Below, in pieces: positions 10,998 through 26,528 of a stretch of 64,000 bases of DNA (position 1 is the first letter of the stretch; the number at the start of each line of letters is the position of its first letter). The stretch spans positions 107,956 through 171,955 of the forward strand of contig WELB01000078.1 in assembly GCA_009602725.1 (NCBI GenBank), written 5' to 3'. This stretch comes from Spirogloea muscicola (Eukaryota > Streptophyta > Zygnematophyceae > Spirogloeales > Spirogloeaceae). The position numbers and the translations under genes were made by a program. A model generated the notes under the pieces. The model was given only the letters and a program-made list of their open reading frames with translations, was not told where the DNA came from and did not search any database.

Positions 10998-12210
10998 GAA
11001 GGCGCGCGGTGCGCATGGAACAGAAGGATGGGCAATCAAAGCCAATCAATGTTTGGGCAAGCAGGCGGCATAGTGGGGCTACGAAGCGAAGCCCTGGGCT
11101 TGGAGAGAGAAGAAAGTGCTCGCCCATAAAGAAGAGGGGCTGAAAAGAATGGACAATGTCCAAAAGCCAAAGAAAGAGGTGCCGACAAAGGACTACACCT
11201 CAAAAAGGCGCGCGGTGCGCATGATACGATGCGGCTGCTGAAAGGAGAGAGGCTAGGAGGGGCTAAGCAGGGCGGTAGAAGGGCTTCGTGGCCACTAGAG
11301 TCACTATGCGTTTAGCGCTTTCCTGGCCCCTCTCTGTTGCCTCAAGGTCTCGGCAGAGTGCCGCTTTTCCTGCCTCAAGTTATTCTGATTTGCTGTTGCT
11401 CACTCGTGGTTACTTAGCATCCATCTGCATCACTTTGTGTCTTGGTGTGTAGTTTTGTCTTTCCGGGCACTGTTATGTGGCCTTTGAGGCCTGCGGACAT
11501 TGTCCATTCGTTTTTGGCTGGCTTTGCTAGCCCCTTCTTTTCTATGGGCGAGCCGTCTTCTTTCTGGCCCCTTCCAGGCCCCGTGGGTACCAAGCTTCCA
11601 TCTGCGGTTGTCTCGTGTCTAGCTGTGTGGTTTCATATTTCGGCACCTTTTGGCTCTTTGGACCTTGCCATTCTCTTTGGGCTGGCCTCTCCCAGCCCCT
11701 ATCCTCTGTGGGCGAGCAATTCTTTCGAGCATTCCTGGCCCCTTCGACACCCTTTGTTCATTTATTGACTTGTGGAAGAAGTGGCTCTCCTTATGGGGGC
11801 AAGGGCTGTGAGAAGCCAGCTCGAAACGAATATTCTGTTGTGGAAGGGCTTCAGTACCCACGCGTGAGCAGGTGCAAGTCGGACAGGCTGACTTGGAGAG
11901 CCAGAGCACCGTCACGGAAGAGAGAAAGCGCGCGGAGCGCATGAACTGAAAGGGAGGCCAATTCAAGCCAATACAGTGTTCAGGCAGAGCCTAGTGCAAA
12001 ATGAACAAGGCTACAAAAATCGGAGACCTAAACTGAGGGTAGAGTGGGGTGGAGTGGGGAAGAGAAGGCGCGCGGTGCGTATGAAATGAAAGGGTGGCCA
12101 GGTCAAGCCAACATTGTTCAGGAGTACATTGTTCAGGAGTGGAGAGGGGGGAAGGCGCGAGGTGCGCATGAAAATGAAAGGGAGGCCAATTTGAAGCCAA
12201 TACGTTGTAT
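10998..12210 (+). repeat. Second dispersed repeat family (GCGCGCGGTGCGC), 5 copies
   Basis: Copies start near 10998, 11206, 11926, 12064 and 12150. Each has AAGGCGCGCGGTGCGCATG, then an AGGGAGGCCAATTCAAGCC-like block and usually TGTTCAGG. The GCGCGCGGTGCGC core is a near palindrome. The copies are interleaved with hairpin elements and LINE tails. Confidence 0.65.
11105..11835. repeat. Hairpin elements and a LINE 3' tail
   Basis: Hairpin copies lie at about 11105-11165 (-), 11490-11570 (+, with the perfect-looking stem GGCTGGCTTTGCTAGCC), 11655-11740 (+) and 11768-11835 (-). A LINE C-terminal relic (SYSDLLLLTRGY) lies at about 11360-11415 (+), followed by a CATCCATCTGCATC tail that is also found at 12.9 kb in reverse. 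Confidence 0.7.
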
Positions 12211-12499
12211 GAGGGAGGCACGGCTCCCGCCCGTCCGCCGGGGCCCCTCTACCCACCCACCCAAGCGCGCGCGTCACGTGTGCCGCCCGAGAGGTGCGTG
12301 CCGACCAGTCCCGCGGCGGGGACGGCGCGTGAAAGGCAACCGGGCAGGTGGGAGCCTGGACAGCATGGACAAAAACGGTGGCCGAAGAAAGCAGCAGCTC
12401 TTGCCAAGGGGGCCGATGAAGGAGTACCTCTTCCAAAGACAACTCCCTCGCTTCCTCGGACTGAGGCGATAGCTACGAGAGAGTAAGCCCTTGGCTACG

Positions 12500-12965
12500 A
12501 GAGAGTAAGCCCTTCCGAAGTGGGCGAAGGCTGAGTAAGGCCAGCCCAGAGGCCGAAGCAGCTCTTCCAAAAGCGGCGAGGGCTTGGTGTCCAGAAAGGC
12601 CAGCCCACAGAAGAAGGGACAGGAGAGGAGTGAGCTTTCGCGTTCTCGGGAGGGGGAGAGTAGGAAGTTGTCCGACAAGTCGGGCGAAAAAAGGAAGAAA
12701 GCGCGGCCAGATTGACTGGTGGCTGTGAGAGGCCAGCCCATAGGAATGGACAAAGTCTGAAGGAGCCGGACGGAGCAGAAAAGGAATGGCGCGCACACAG
12801 AGAAGAGGGGCTAGCAAAGCCAGCCCAGAAAAGAATGGACAATGTCCGCAGGCCTCAAAGGCCACAAAACGGTGCCCGGAAAGACAAACTACACACCATT
12901 AATGATGCAGATGGATGCTCAGTAAACACGAGTGAGCAACAGCAAGTCAGATTAACAGAAGAAAG
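12500..12965 (-). repeat. Hairpin-element cluster and reversed LINE tail
   Basis: Minus-oriented hairpin copies lie at about 12500-12560, 12563-12620, 12700-12770 (form B: GGCCAGATTGACTGGTGG...) and 12800-12860. A reversed LINE tail (SDLLLLTRVY stop, then CATCCATCTGCATC) lies at about 12895-12965. This block sits directly upstream of the glycosyltransferase gene. Confidence 0.7.
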
Positions 12966-13308
12966 CAAGGTACGAAGTGCTAGACTCTCAGTGACCTCGA
13001 GGGGAGGTGGCGACCAGCATTCGCGGGCTCCGGTTGGCCGGGCTGTCTTCCGCAGCCGCTCAAGCGGAGGAGCACCGCCAGCGGCTCGCTTGCCGGCCAG
13101 CGGCGGGTGTGGGCCCCGCCGCCAGGTCCCTCGTGCCATAGCGCCACCCGCTACCCCCACTGCCAGGCCAACCCCCCCGCACCGCCTCCGCCGCCGGCTG
13201 CGGCGCCGCGCGCACACGCGCCGCCCGCGGCGGCGATCGGCGGCGGCGGCGGCTGGCCGGACGCCCGGCGCGCTGCACCAGCGAGTGCGCCGCCTGCTGC
13301 TGGCGACC

Positions 13309-16300
13309 ATGGCTCTCTGCATCGGCGGGAGCTGCCTGTCCGTGCTCTCCATCTCGCCCACCCTGGCCGTGCTCCGCGCCGAGCCCGAGGCCGCTGGCCC
13401 CGACGCCGTCGCCGCCTCGGTTGAGGCCTTTGCTCCTCAGTCGCCAAGCAGAGACGAGAGCGACCTGCCGGCTGCCTTGGAGGCGCCTTCCGGGCTCGGG
13501 CTATCTGCGGCTGCGGACAATGTGTTGGCTGCCGAGCCTGGCTCGCAACTGCGTGCTGACGTCCAGTCTGTGACATACAGCGAGGCACCTGGCGAAGCCG
13601 AGCAGCAGGTACAGCAGGTGGATGGAACTGCAGTAGTTGATGGGACGGCTGAGCACGAAGATATCATCAAAAGCAAGGCCCCAGCACGCAGAGAGGCGAC
13701 TGTGAGTTCAAGGGGTGACGGGATGCCAGAACCATCTGCACTGCCTGTCCGACGAGTCATCAGGCCGCGCCGGAGCAGGATAGTGCGAGTGCGACCTTCG
13801 CACTGGGGCGCGCTGCAGGTCTCAGCTGGACTTGGTGGCGTCGAGGCCCTCCACGGAATTGCAACTGTGCTAGACAAGGACAACTTGAAGAACATCGTGA
13901 AGAACAAGTTCGGTGCACTGGACAAGAAGCACCCGATCGTTGTGACTTTCGCCAACTTTGCATACCTTGACTTTCTGAGTAACTGGCTGCACCACGTTCA
14001 CAAGCTCGGCACGCCGGCAGTCCTAGTAGGTGCTTTAGACGAGCCGACATACAAGGTGAGCCCGTCTTCTTTTCAGAAAGAAGGTACTCACCATGACTCA
14101 GCCATCTCCGAGAGGGAATGGCTAGTGCACAAGGCCCCGCCCATCATCTCCTCTGTTAGTGCAGCCTCTCACTACTCAACTGCGCAGCTAGTTTCGTCAC
14201 CTCAGATACACTGAAGCGCACTGCCATGTCCCAGGCAGTGAGATGAAAGTGTGTTGAATGCTCAGAAAGTTTGATCCCATTGCAACATGCCCGCTTGGCT
14301 TGAGGGGTGCAGTGGTGCTCGGATCAGTCGCTAGGCCGGATGAGGTTGGGAGCAGTGAGCTTGAAGGCGATGCTTGGTGAGGACCTTTTGAAGGGGGCCA
14401 AGTTCAGGGACATGGGGGCCACCAAGGTATTCAAGCGCTCCTCGTTAGATGAGCTGCAACACACTCAGAGTTGGCTTGGTCTAAGGGGTACCATCACATG
14501 AGAGCTGATATGACTTCACCTCTTCCTGATTCAGGTTTCTTTGACGAGGCTTTAGACTTGTGACTAGCAAGCATGTGAAGATAGCCAGCAGGGCCACTTG
14601 TGGGAAGCTTGCTGTGCTGCTGCTTTCCACCAATGATCCCATGTAATGGTCCCATGTTGCAATATACACACCGATGAAGACAGTGTGTTTTGGTCTGCAA
14701 GTGCTATGACAGGTCGCACTGCTGCTCGCTTTACTTGAGCACGGAAGGAATGTCGTGCTCAGCGACGCCGACACAGTGTGGCTCCAGCCACTGCAGGGAG
14801 TCATAAGTCTGTCTCCCACGGCAGACCTCCTTGTTGCTTCCGAGTGCCTCTCGCCTGCAAGTGATCTGGCTATGTGAGAGTTTCCACTCATCTTACTGTC
14901 CTGCTTGCTCAGATTGCTGTCTGACTGCACGAACCTTGACTATCACATAAAACTTCAATTGTTCCTGGCGAGCGTCCAATGCTGTGACATTCTTGTAAAG
15001 TTTGCAGTGAATTGACATTCTTATTGGGTTCCCTGCTGCCAGAGAGTCCTTGCTGCCAGAGAGTCCTTGCTGCCAGAGAGTCTGTCAGATTAGTGTTGTT
15101 CTTGCTTGTGTTTTGTTGTTAGACACTTTCTTTTCTCCAATCTTCGCTTCTTGAGGACACAACAGTACGGACAGGCAGACCTGGCAAGTATATGCTGCAT
15201 ACAGTCCTGAAGCTTTGTAAAATGCTGACGTGCTTGCAGAGCAGAGGCTACTGCTATTGGTGGTGACGCTGGGTGGTACAGAGAAGCCACCAGCAGGTCT
15301 AGAGAGGCGCTTGGCAACATCTATGATGCACCGTTCAGCACTGGCGCAATCGTTGCAAGGCCGACAGACAGAACTCAAGCAATGCTTGCAGAGTGGCTTA
15401 CAATGATGGTGCAGAGAGGTCACGGTTGGCCACAGCCCCTGCTGAGCGATCAGGATGCTTTCAATCGATTAGCAAGAGTTGGCATGTTCCCACTGCAGGT
15501 CTGCGCAGCTCTTACAGAAGCCAACAGATGCATAGGGCTCTCACTTCTGCCTTGAAGTTCTGCAGCTTCGCATCTGCTTCTTGGGATTGTTATATTCTCG
15601 GATTTGGCTGCATGCACGTAGCAAGTTGCTGGCAGCATGATATGTGCAACATGTAGGTTCGACATGTAGAGCACAAGTTTGACTTCTCTGTTTGCGTACT
15701 CTGGAATTTAGCAAGTGATTGCCAGCTGCTCATACTCAAGAGTGGCGTATAGGTCGTCAAGCCAGACGGCGAGAGCAAGCCGGACAACCGCGTCTTCTGG
15801 GCCTTCAATCGCACAGTAAGTGCCCTGGTCCGGGCATTTGCAATGGGTTGCATTTGTCTAGCTGGCGAAGCTGCAGTAAGAGAAGGCTGATTGTTGTGCA
15901 CAAGCATGGCTCGTCGATCTATACATTGCTAGCAGTTGCTCTTCGATATAAATCTGTGAGGCTGGCGGAACTACGTTGAAGTGTATTGGACTTCTGAAAG
16001 CTAAGCAATAATGTAAAGGCAATCATGGTCAAGAGTTGCAGCACCAAGAGTTGCAAGATCTGCAGCTCATCAAGGCATCGCTGACAAAGACAGGGCATGA
16101 TAGTCAACATCACCGGTCAAACCGAGTATTTCACAAATTTGCAATGCTCAACACCTAATTCTGCAACAAACTGGTCCTTACACATTGTCAGGTACAACTG
16201 GGGGTCCTGCCAGTGGCCCTTTTCCCATTCAGTCATGTGTACTTTGTGCAAAAGCACAACCAAGCGAAGCCCATGATGGTTCATGCCAGCCAAGCAGTGC

Positions 16301-18059
16301 ATGGAGGCAAGTGGGGACAAAAGCTGAGGCTTCAAGGTGCAAATCTGTGGGCATTGGACGAAGACAGGTGAGCTCACTGACGACTGCGGACCAAGAGATT
16401 TCTTTCTTTATACACACGGAAGTCCCATGATGTCATAGCAGTCCAGTGATGCCATGCAATTAGCTTAATTATGGAATTGGAACTGGCAAACATCGATGCC
16501 AATGGATACTATCAGTTCAGTCAGCTCATGATTGTGTGACACTCAGTGATTGCTGTATTTGGAAAGTACGGTCCTGACTGTCTGTGCTGTCTTTTGCCTT
16601 TCCTGATTGAAAGATTTGTGCTGTAAGGCTCACTTCTGACGTGTGCTGTGTTCTGATGGTGCAGTTATTATCGGAACGGGAGCTTTTTATCGTTTGATGC
16701 CTCTTTGCCCGTGGCATTGGACGACAAAAAGGCAGACCCCATTGCAAGGCAGTTGGCATATGCAAGCTATGTCCTCCTCTCCATTCGTAATGCACTGGCT
16801 ATTGCGAGCATCCTGAAGAGGATTCTCATCCTGCCAGACGTGATTTGCATCTGCGACCAGTAAGCTATTTCTGTCCAACTGCCAGCCTGCAGCATGCATG
16901 CGGCTTTACTCATCCAACTTCGCTACTTCTGCCTACACACTCTGCTTACAAGCAGTGTTAGGTCATGAGCTCCATTGCATGGCTTGTGCACACTTTGAAG
17001 AAAGGACTGGATCAATGTTTAACATGCAGAATGTGGCAAAGTGGGGGACGTGGATCGTGTCGTATTCCGGGCGTTGATCAGGATGCAGAGCACCTCTATC
17101 CAAGCTGCCCATTAGACCACTATGTAGATATTCAGAGTTGGATGGAGTCCACCTTTCAAGTCCGTCCATCATCCTTCCTTCTGCATCCAAGAGTGCCACG
17201 CGAAGTAAAGAGCTCCAGGTGCTCCTGCTCCCTGATCTGAGTCTGTAGGCCTGTGCAGCTGCTGAATTTGACATGTCACAGATCTCAGCATGGCCACAAG
17301 AAAAGTCCGGCTAAAGTTGTCGACATCTTTGTTGCATTGATTGCATTGCACTGCATTGTCGTGCTGATTAGACTTGGTGGGTACCATACACTGATTGCTG
17401 CACTCATGCCATTGCAGGAAGGTCGTCGAATTGGTGCCTCGTACGTCGTCAGGTGGTGGCCTTGTAGAGCATCCGACTGACCGGGAGGCCAAACAGTCGT
17501 TTCAAGGGTTTGACAGTGTGCGAGTTCTGCACCTGAGATCTACAGCATCTGCCTTCTGCAGGTCTTTCTGCTATACCTTGCATACCCTTGTAGGATCGAA
17601 GTACATGTTGCAAGAACCCTCTTGCCAGCATCTAAGACCATAGCCTACTGCATAGTGGAGGACTCCTCCTAACCCAGGTGACATTATGCAGCTGCAACAA
17701 TGTCAACCTTGACTGAATGGCAGAGGCAGCAAATTCTCAGATTGCCAGTATTGAAATTTACAATCCGAACACGGCAACAGACTGACTTTTGGCTGGGAGG
17801 CTCCTCGACATGCAGGCATGAAGATGAGGAAGAAAACTTAAGATTCGACCGGGACACCTTGGACAAGGGCTTGTTTGGACCAGTACTGTGGTGCTCAGAA
17901 AGTGAAACTCAAGACAACTCTACGGAAGTGTCTGACTCGCCTGCAGCAGCTATTAGCAAGCTCCTATGCAGACAGATTGATCGACCACCATCCTTGTCAG
18001 AAAAGGCCACTGCCTCGTGCTATAGGCCTGCTGATGAATGGTCTTTAGAAAACAGATAA
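13309..18059 (+). CDS. GT77 arabinosyltransferase-like protein (XEG113/RRA type)
   Basis: Likely a Golgi type II glycosyltransferase of the nucleotide-diphospho-sugar transferase family (GT77). Plant members add arabinose to hydroxyproline-rich wall proteins. Exons: 13309-14055, 14313-14426, 14713-14873, 15240-15498, 15753-15815, 16192-16367, 16665-16859, 17030-17218, 17418-17561, and a last exon ending TAA at 18059 whose acceptor is unclear. Visible features are a signal-anchor around LLLATMALCIGG, VTFANFAYLDFLSNW, the metal/nucleotide-binding LSDADTVW (DxD), FSTGAIVARP, a DQDAFN motif, HVYFVQ, and the C-terminal SIRNALAIASIL and CPLDHY typical of XEG113-like proteins. The frame is open upstream through a hairpin element, but that part is repeat sequence, so the ATG at 13309 (good context) was chosen. 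The exact sugar and acceptor are inferred. Confidence 0.85.
15034..15082. repeat. 17-bp tandem repeat in a GT77 intron
   Basis: Three near-identical copies of TTGCTGCCAGAGAGTCC lie inside the intron between exons 3 and 4 of the glycosyltransferase gene. Confidence 0.85.
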
Positions 18060-18417
18060 CAAGGACATGCTACTGCCAATGGCACTGACCTTGGTTGTCG
18101 ATTGCAATAGACAACAACAGCATCAATGACAACATGCTTGCTTGATCAGTGGGAAGAGGCAAAACAAGGATGTCTTAAGTTTGTGTAGTGACAAAGTCGA
18201 AGTATGTTTATGAGAAGTGTAGCATTATATATACAGGCAGAACTGGTGGCAGGCCTTACAAACTTACAAACTTGGTTACACCAGCACCCTCAAGATAATC
18301 TAGTTAGCCAGGTGCCTCTGACATCTATAAAGTCTTGGGATGGGTGAGGTTAAAGTACACCAGATGTGCTTAATGGAGCACAGGGCACTGCAAGCACCTA
18401 CAGCAAGAGTAGCACGT
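18060..18417. other. Convergent intergenic region, no gene seen
   Basis: It lies between the GT77 stop (+) and the H3 stop (-). It should hold both 3' ends. No canonical animal-type histone 3' stem-loop was found just beyond the H3 stop. Confidence 0.5.
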
Positions 18418-18852
<435 letters not shown>

Positions 18853-19179
18853 GNGCTGCCAGCTGCGCACAGGCCGCGCCGCCTCCCTCCTCCCTCCCTC
18901 CCCCCTTCCCCGCCAGGCGTTCGTAATTTTGAAGGTCGGGCTGCGCGCCGCGCTGCGAAGCGCACTATGCGCCGTTCGATTCAGCCAATGATCGGACGGC
19001 TCTGTCACGGGCTGATCCAAGTCTCCCGCAACTGAGCCATGCGATTGGTGCGCGCTGGAGTGCCGCCTGCGATGCGCCAATGAAGGGCACGGATGAAATC
19101 CACCTGGCATGCAGGTGGCCCCCACTCCAGCTCCCGAGCCTGGCTGCAGCCTCAGCGCCGAGACGACGGCCATCGCGGC

Positions 19180-19188
19180 CACGCCGCC

Positions 19189-19219
<31 letters not shown>

Positions 19220-19225
19220 CCATCC
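19180..19225. repeat. (CCG)n triplet tract
   Basis: A nearly pure GCC/CCG run about 350-400 bp upstream of the H3 start, on the 5' side of that gene. Confidence 0.85.
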
Positions 19226-21046
19226 GCGGGCCAAACCGCGCGGCGGGCAGTTCTCCGCCGCTTCACACACTTGTTAAGGGCAAGTTGAGGTCCATTAGCT
19301 TGCATTCCTCACGTTGGGCATGGCCACCGCATGCCCCACCCTGTATTCGGATGCCTCCTGGGGTTGCGGCGCCTCTGCTATGCCAGCACGGTGAATCGCG
19401 CCGTCGGCGACCTGCGTCGGCGCACTGGCTGCTGCTGTCACGTCAGCTCCTGGTGCTCCGCTGTGTCCCACTTGCTCACAGGCTGCTCAGCGTCCTGGCT
19501 TCTCCTCCTCGCATTGGCCACTCAAGTCCAATGTAGACTCAGCTCTCTACTGCTTAGTGGTGCCATTTCGAGGAGGGTGGATCTAAAGCAATCAGCATCA
19601 GCTAACAACGCCACGATTGTCACGTCTGGCTCTTGCCAGTCTGCAATAATTGATTTACTTGTGGTGCAACCTCAACCTCAGGCATCTTGATGGAGCTGCT
19701 TGCCTTTTGATGTTAGTTGCCACACGCATTACTCACTAATGCCGCCATGTCGTGCACCTGCGTGCACACTGTTCAGAGTGATTGCCAAATATGGCTTGAA
19801 TGGCATCAGGTCTGCGACAGCAAAGCGCTCACTTGACCATTCCGCAGGATGCCGGAAGGGTCGAAGTGCACTAAGGACTCCTCTACTGTTGACATTTCTC
19901 ATCAGCTGTCGAGTCACACTGTGTGGTTGAGAAGCTCCGTCATTTCCTTTCAGGCACCACCTTGCATAGGCTGCAACTCGTAGCCAATACCCAATCGGCA
20001 GTGGTTTCTGAATGTCCTCTTCCCTTCTACCTCCTCCTGAAGTCGTCTGACCAGCTCCTTTCATGTTCTCACGCTATTACTGCCTTGCAGGACGAGTCAA
20101 CCGGAGCATAGTGGTTGCATCTGGCTGCTTGTAAACCATTCCCCTTTCTAGGATCAACTTTTGCTTCTTGACCAGTAGCTGTCAAGCACCAGTGCAGCCA
20201 TCCCCAGCCACCTCTCTTGTCATTTAGCCACCTTGTATGTAGACAACAATGTAACAGATTCCTTTGCCTGCACTGTAACCAAGGTTGTGTCAGTGAATCC
20301 CCTTAACGAATTCCAATGAGCTGGTGTGGAGGACACAGCGAATGTGTATTCACTGGCTTGCCATATCCTGACGAAAGTCTACAATTGCAATCAAGTGAAG
20401 CACAGAGCCATCTCATGCGCGGCAAGGTCAATGAGAAGCTGGTTTGGGCGAGTGCAATGACAGCGTATTACTGAAATTAGTTGCTGGAAAGATCGATTTC
20501 GTCGAGTTTGACAAGGAAAGCAGCAGAAATTGGTAGGTGCCCCAGCAATCAAGCTTAGACCATAACGAGTGAGTGAGGAAAAGCCAGGAGAGTAGGCATG
20601 TATCACCACAACTCTCATCAAAGTGAGCTAGTCAAATCCTCAAAGCAACATTTGTGCAGCAGTGGTAACAGGACTAAGAAGCATGATGAGGAGTCCCCAT
20701 GTGGCAGAGAGTGGATTGGGAAGCCAAATAGTAAAAGCTGAGGGACTCATTGATGGTGACGTAAACTGAGTTGACTGCTGCCCTACAAATAGCTGACCAC
20801 AGGGTCAAATCCCTACGCCACAGTTGCCTGGTAGGATCGCCGGCAAGCATCCACCGAAGCCATCTCCCACAATGCTGACACTCTTGCATTGTGTCATACC
20901 CAGACTACATCCTGCGAAGTATCAGTCTGTCGTCTCCTTCACATGCAGAGAATCAGATTGCAAGACCTCCGTAGAAATGCCAGCGAGCTTGGAGGAGACT
21001 TGTGCAGCAGCGCCCAGGTGAAAGGAAAGCTGCTTTCCATCATATC
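19226..21046. other. No confident gene
   Basis: A plus-strand open frame at 19331-19690 (119 aa, Ser/Leu/Cys-rich) and several shorter frames are present. None matches a family I know or has convincing splice structure. It lies between histone H3 and the 3' end of NDUFAF7. Confidence 0.4.
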
Positions 21047-25010
<3,964 letters not shown>

Positions 25011-25403
25011 GACAGGTCCCACCTCTAGGGCCCTCCGTGTCGGCCATGCAGTGGGAGGGTCACGGTTTAGGGTTTAGGGTCTGAAGGGTTTAACGATTTA
25101 GGGTTAGGGTTTGGGGCAGAGCAGCGAAAGCTGCAGCACTACTCTGTAACGGATGCGGAGAAGCAGAGGACAGACATCAAGCTTGGATGCCCGGGCGGCC
25201 TACTTGACGCTGCTGCCGCAGGCACCGCTGCCTGCCCCGCGCCGCAGGCAGGCTCGGTGCTACCGCGGCGCCCGCCTTCCCGCGCCTGGAGCTGGCCACT
25301 AGGCTTCAGTCGTCGAAGGTGCGGCTATTGCCGCCGTCGCCGTCGCAGCCGTCGCCGCGGCGGGTGCCGCTGCCGCTGCCGCTGCCGGCGGGCGGCCCAC
25401 GGG
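25011..25403. promoter_or_regulatory. Divergent promoter with telo-boxes (NDUFAF7 / TMEM230)
   Basis: 393 bp between the NDUFAF7 start (-) and the TMEM230 start (+). It holds two TTTAGGG tracts, at 25065-25080 and 25095-25112. On the NDUFAF7 strand the first is a telo-box (AAACCCTAAACC) about 55 bp upstream of the ATG. Telo-boxes are known promoter elements of growth-related plant genes. The regulatory role here is inferred. Confidence 0.5.
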
Positions 25404-25886
25404 ATGACCGCGCGGCCGTCGGCGCGGTACTCTGCCCTGTCCACCGAGGACGGGGACGCTAAGCGGCGGCCGGCGTCCGCGGGCGCTGCTGCGTGGGATG
25501 ACCAAGGGCCCGCTGCCAGGGACCAGCGATACAGCTACGAGCTGCGGGACCGTGTGCCGTGGCGGTCCGTCTTGCTGGCGGCCGGGCTGCTGCTCCTTGG
25601 AGTCCTGCTGCTCACGATCTCGTACCTCATATCCACCAAGCACATGGGCGGCGACAAGTCCCAGAGCCTCGGCTTCCTTGCCCTCGGTGCACTGGCGTTC
25701 CTCCCAGGTCCGTGGCCGCCCCTGGCGCACTGCCAAGCCCAGGTCTTCCTTACAGCGCGCACGCCACATGCTGACGTGCAACCGCCGGGACTTTCGCTGC
25801 CTGCAGGTTTCTACGAGCTTCGCATAGCATACTACGCCTGGCGGGGCCGAGAGGGCTACTCCTTTTCCCACATCCCGACCTATTGA
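25404..25886 (+). CDS. TMEM230: TMEM230-like vesicle membrane protein
   Basis: Two exons, 25404-25707 and 25807-25886, encode about 127 aa. A polar N-terminus is followed by two hydrophobic segments (LLAAGLLLLGVLLLTISYL and LGFLALGALAFLPG) and the conserved cytosolic end FYELRIAYYAWRG, then GYSFSHIPTY. This matches the TMEM230 family, which acts in secretory and synaptic vesicle trafficking in animals and is conserved in plants. The 99-bp intron (25708-25806) has GT-AG ends, is a multiple of three and has no in-frame stop, so an unspliced message would add 33 residues between membrane segment 2 and the tail. The start is the ATG at 25404. The frame is open further upstream, but that part is low-complexity. 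Confidence 0.85.
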   Translation: MTARPSARYSALSTEDGDAKRRPASAGAAAWDDQGPAARDQRYSYELRDRVPWRSVLLAAGLLLLGVLLLTISYLISTKHMGGDKSQSLGFLALGALAFLPGPWPPLAHCQAQVFLTARTPHADVQPPGLSLPAGFYELRIAYYAWRGREGYSFSHIPTY

Positions 25887-26528
25887 GACACTGCTTGTGG
25901 CGGCCTTCTCGATTTTGCACACAGGTGGTCTACCAGCCTCCACCCCACTCAATGCACCTATAGCCTGGCACAATCAGAAGGAGCCCTGTAACGTCTTGGA
26001 GCTCGTGTGAGGACCGTGTGTCCGAAGCTCATAGCGCCAGGAGGCATAGAATGGCCAGACTTGCAACGCATGCGACCGCACACTGACCATCTGCTGTCCT
26101 GGATGCACGGCTAAGATGAAAAGACGATAGTATACAAGGGTACCATTATTCGTGACCTTACTTGCACATCTTCTGGTCAGCCCGGTAGTTTGTCACAGTA
26201 GTGCCTGTGCATGGGTGCTTGTCAAGCTTTTGCGACGTGGAGAGAAAGTGGAGAGAAAGTGGCTTCAGGAGTCTGACACCCGAGGACCTGTATACGGAGT
26301 CTATACTCCTACCACATTACATAACCAGCACAAGCAAACCATAGAATGCACGGCAATGTGGCTCGACTTCCTCAGATGCACGGAATGTCCTGTGCAAGGC
26401 AGAATAATTTGCATAATTTGACATTCACAGATGACTGCCATCGAGAATTTTGGGAGGCAAAGAATGGGGTGGTTTCACATGTAGCCCGAGTCAGGAGGCA
26501 TCCATTGGAGTAGCTGGAGCCAACGTCA
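25887..26528. other. Convergent intergenic region, no gene seen
   Basis: It lies between the TMEM230 stop (+) and the Dabb-protein stop (-). No supported coding sequence or RNA gene was seen. Confidence 0.5.

Noticed and set aside
12712-13308. N-terminal extension of the GT77 gene to an ATG at 12712
   Set aside because: The added residues are translated hairpin element, LINE tail and GC-rich leader. The ATG at 13309 sits in good context right before the membrane anchor.
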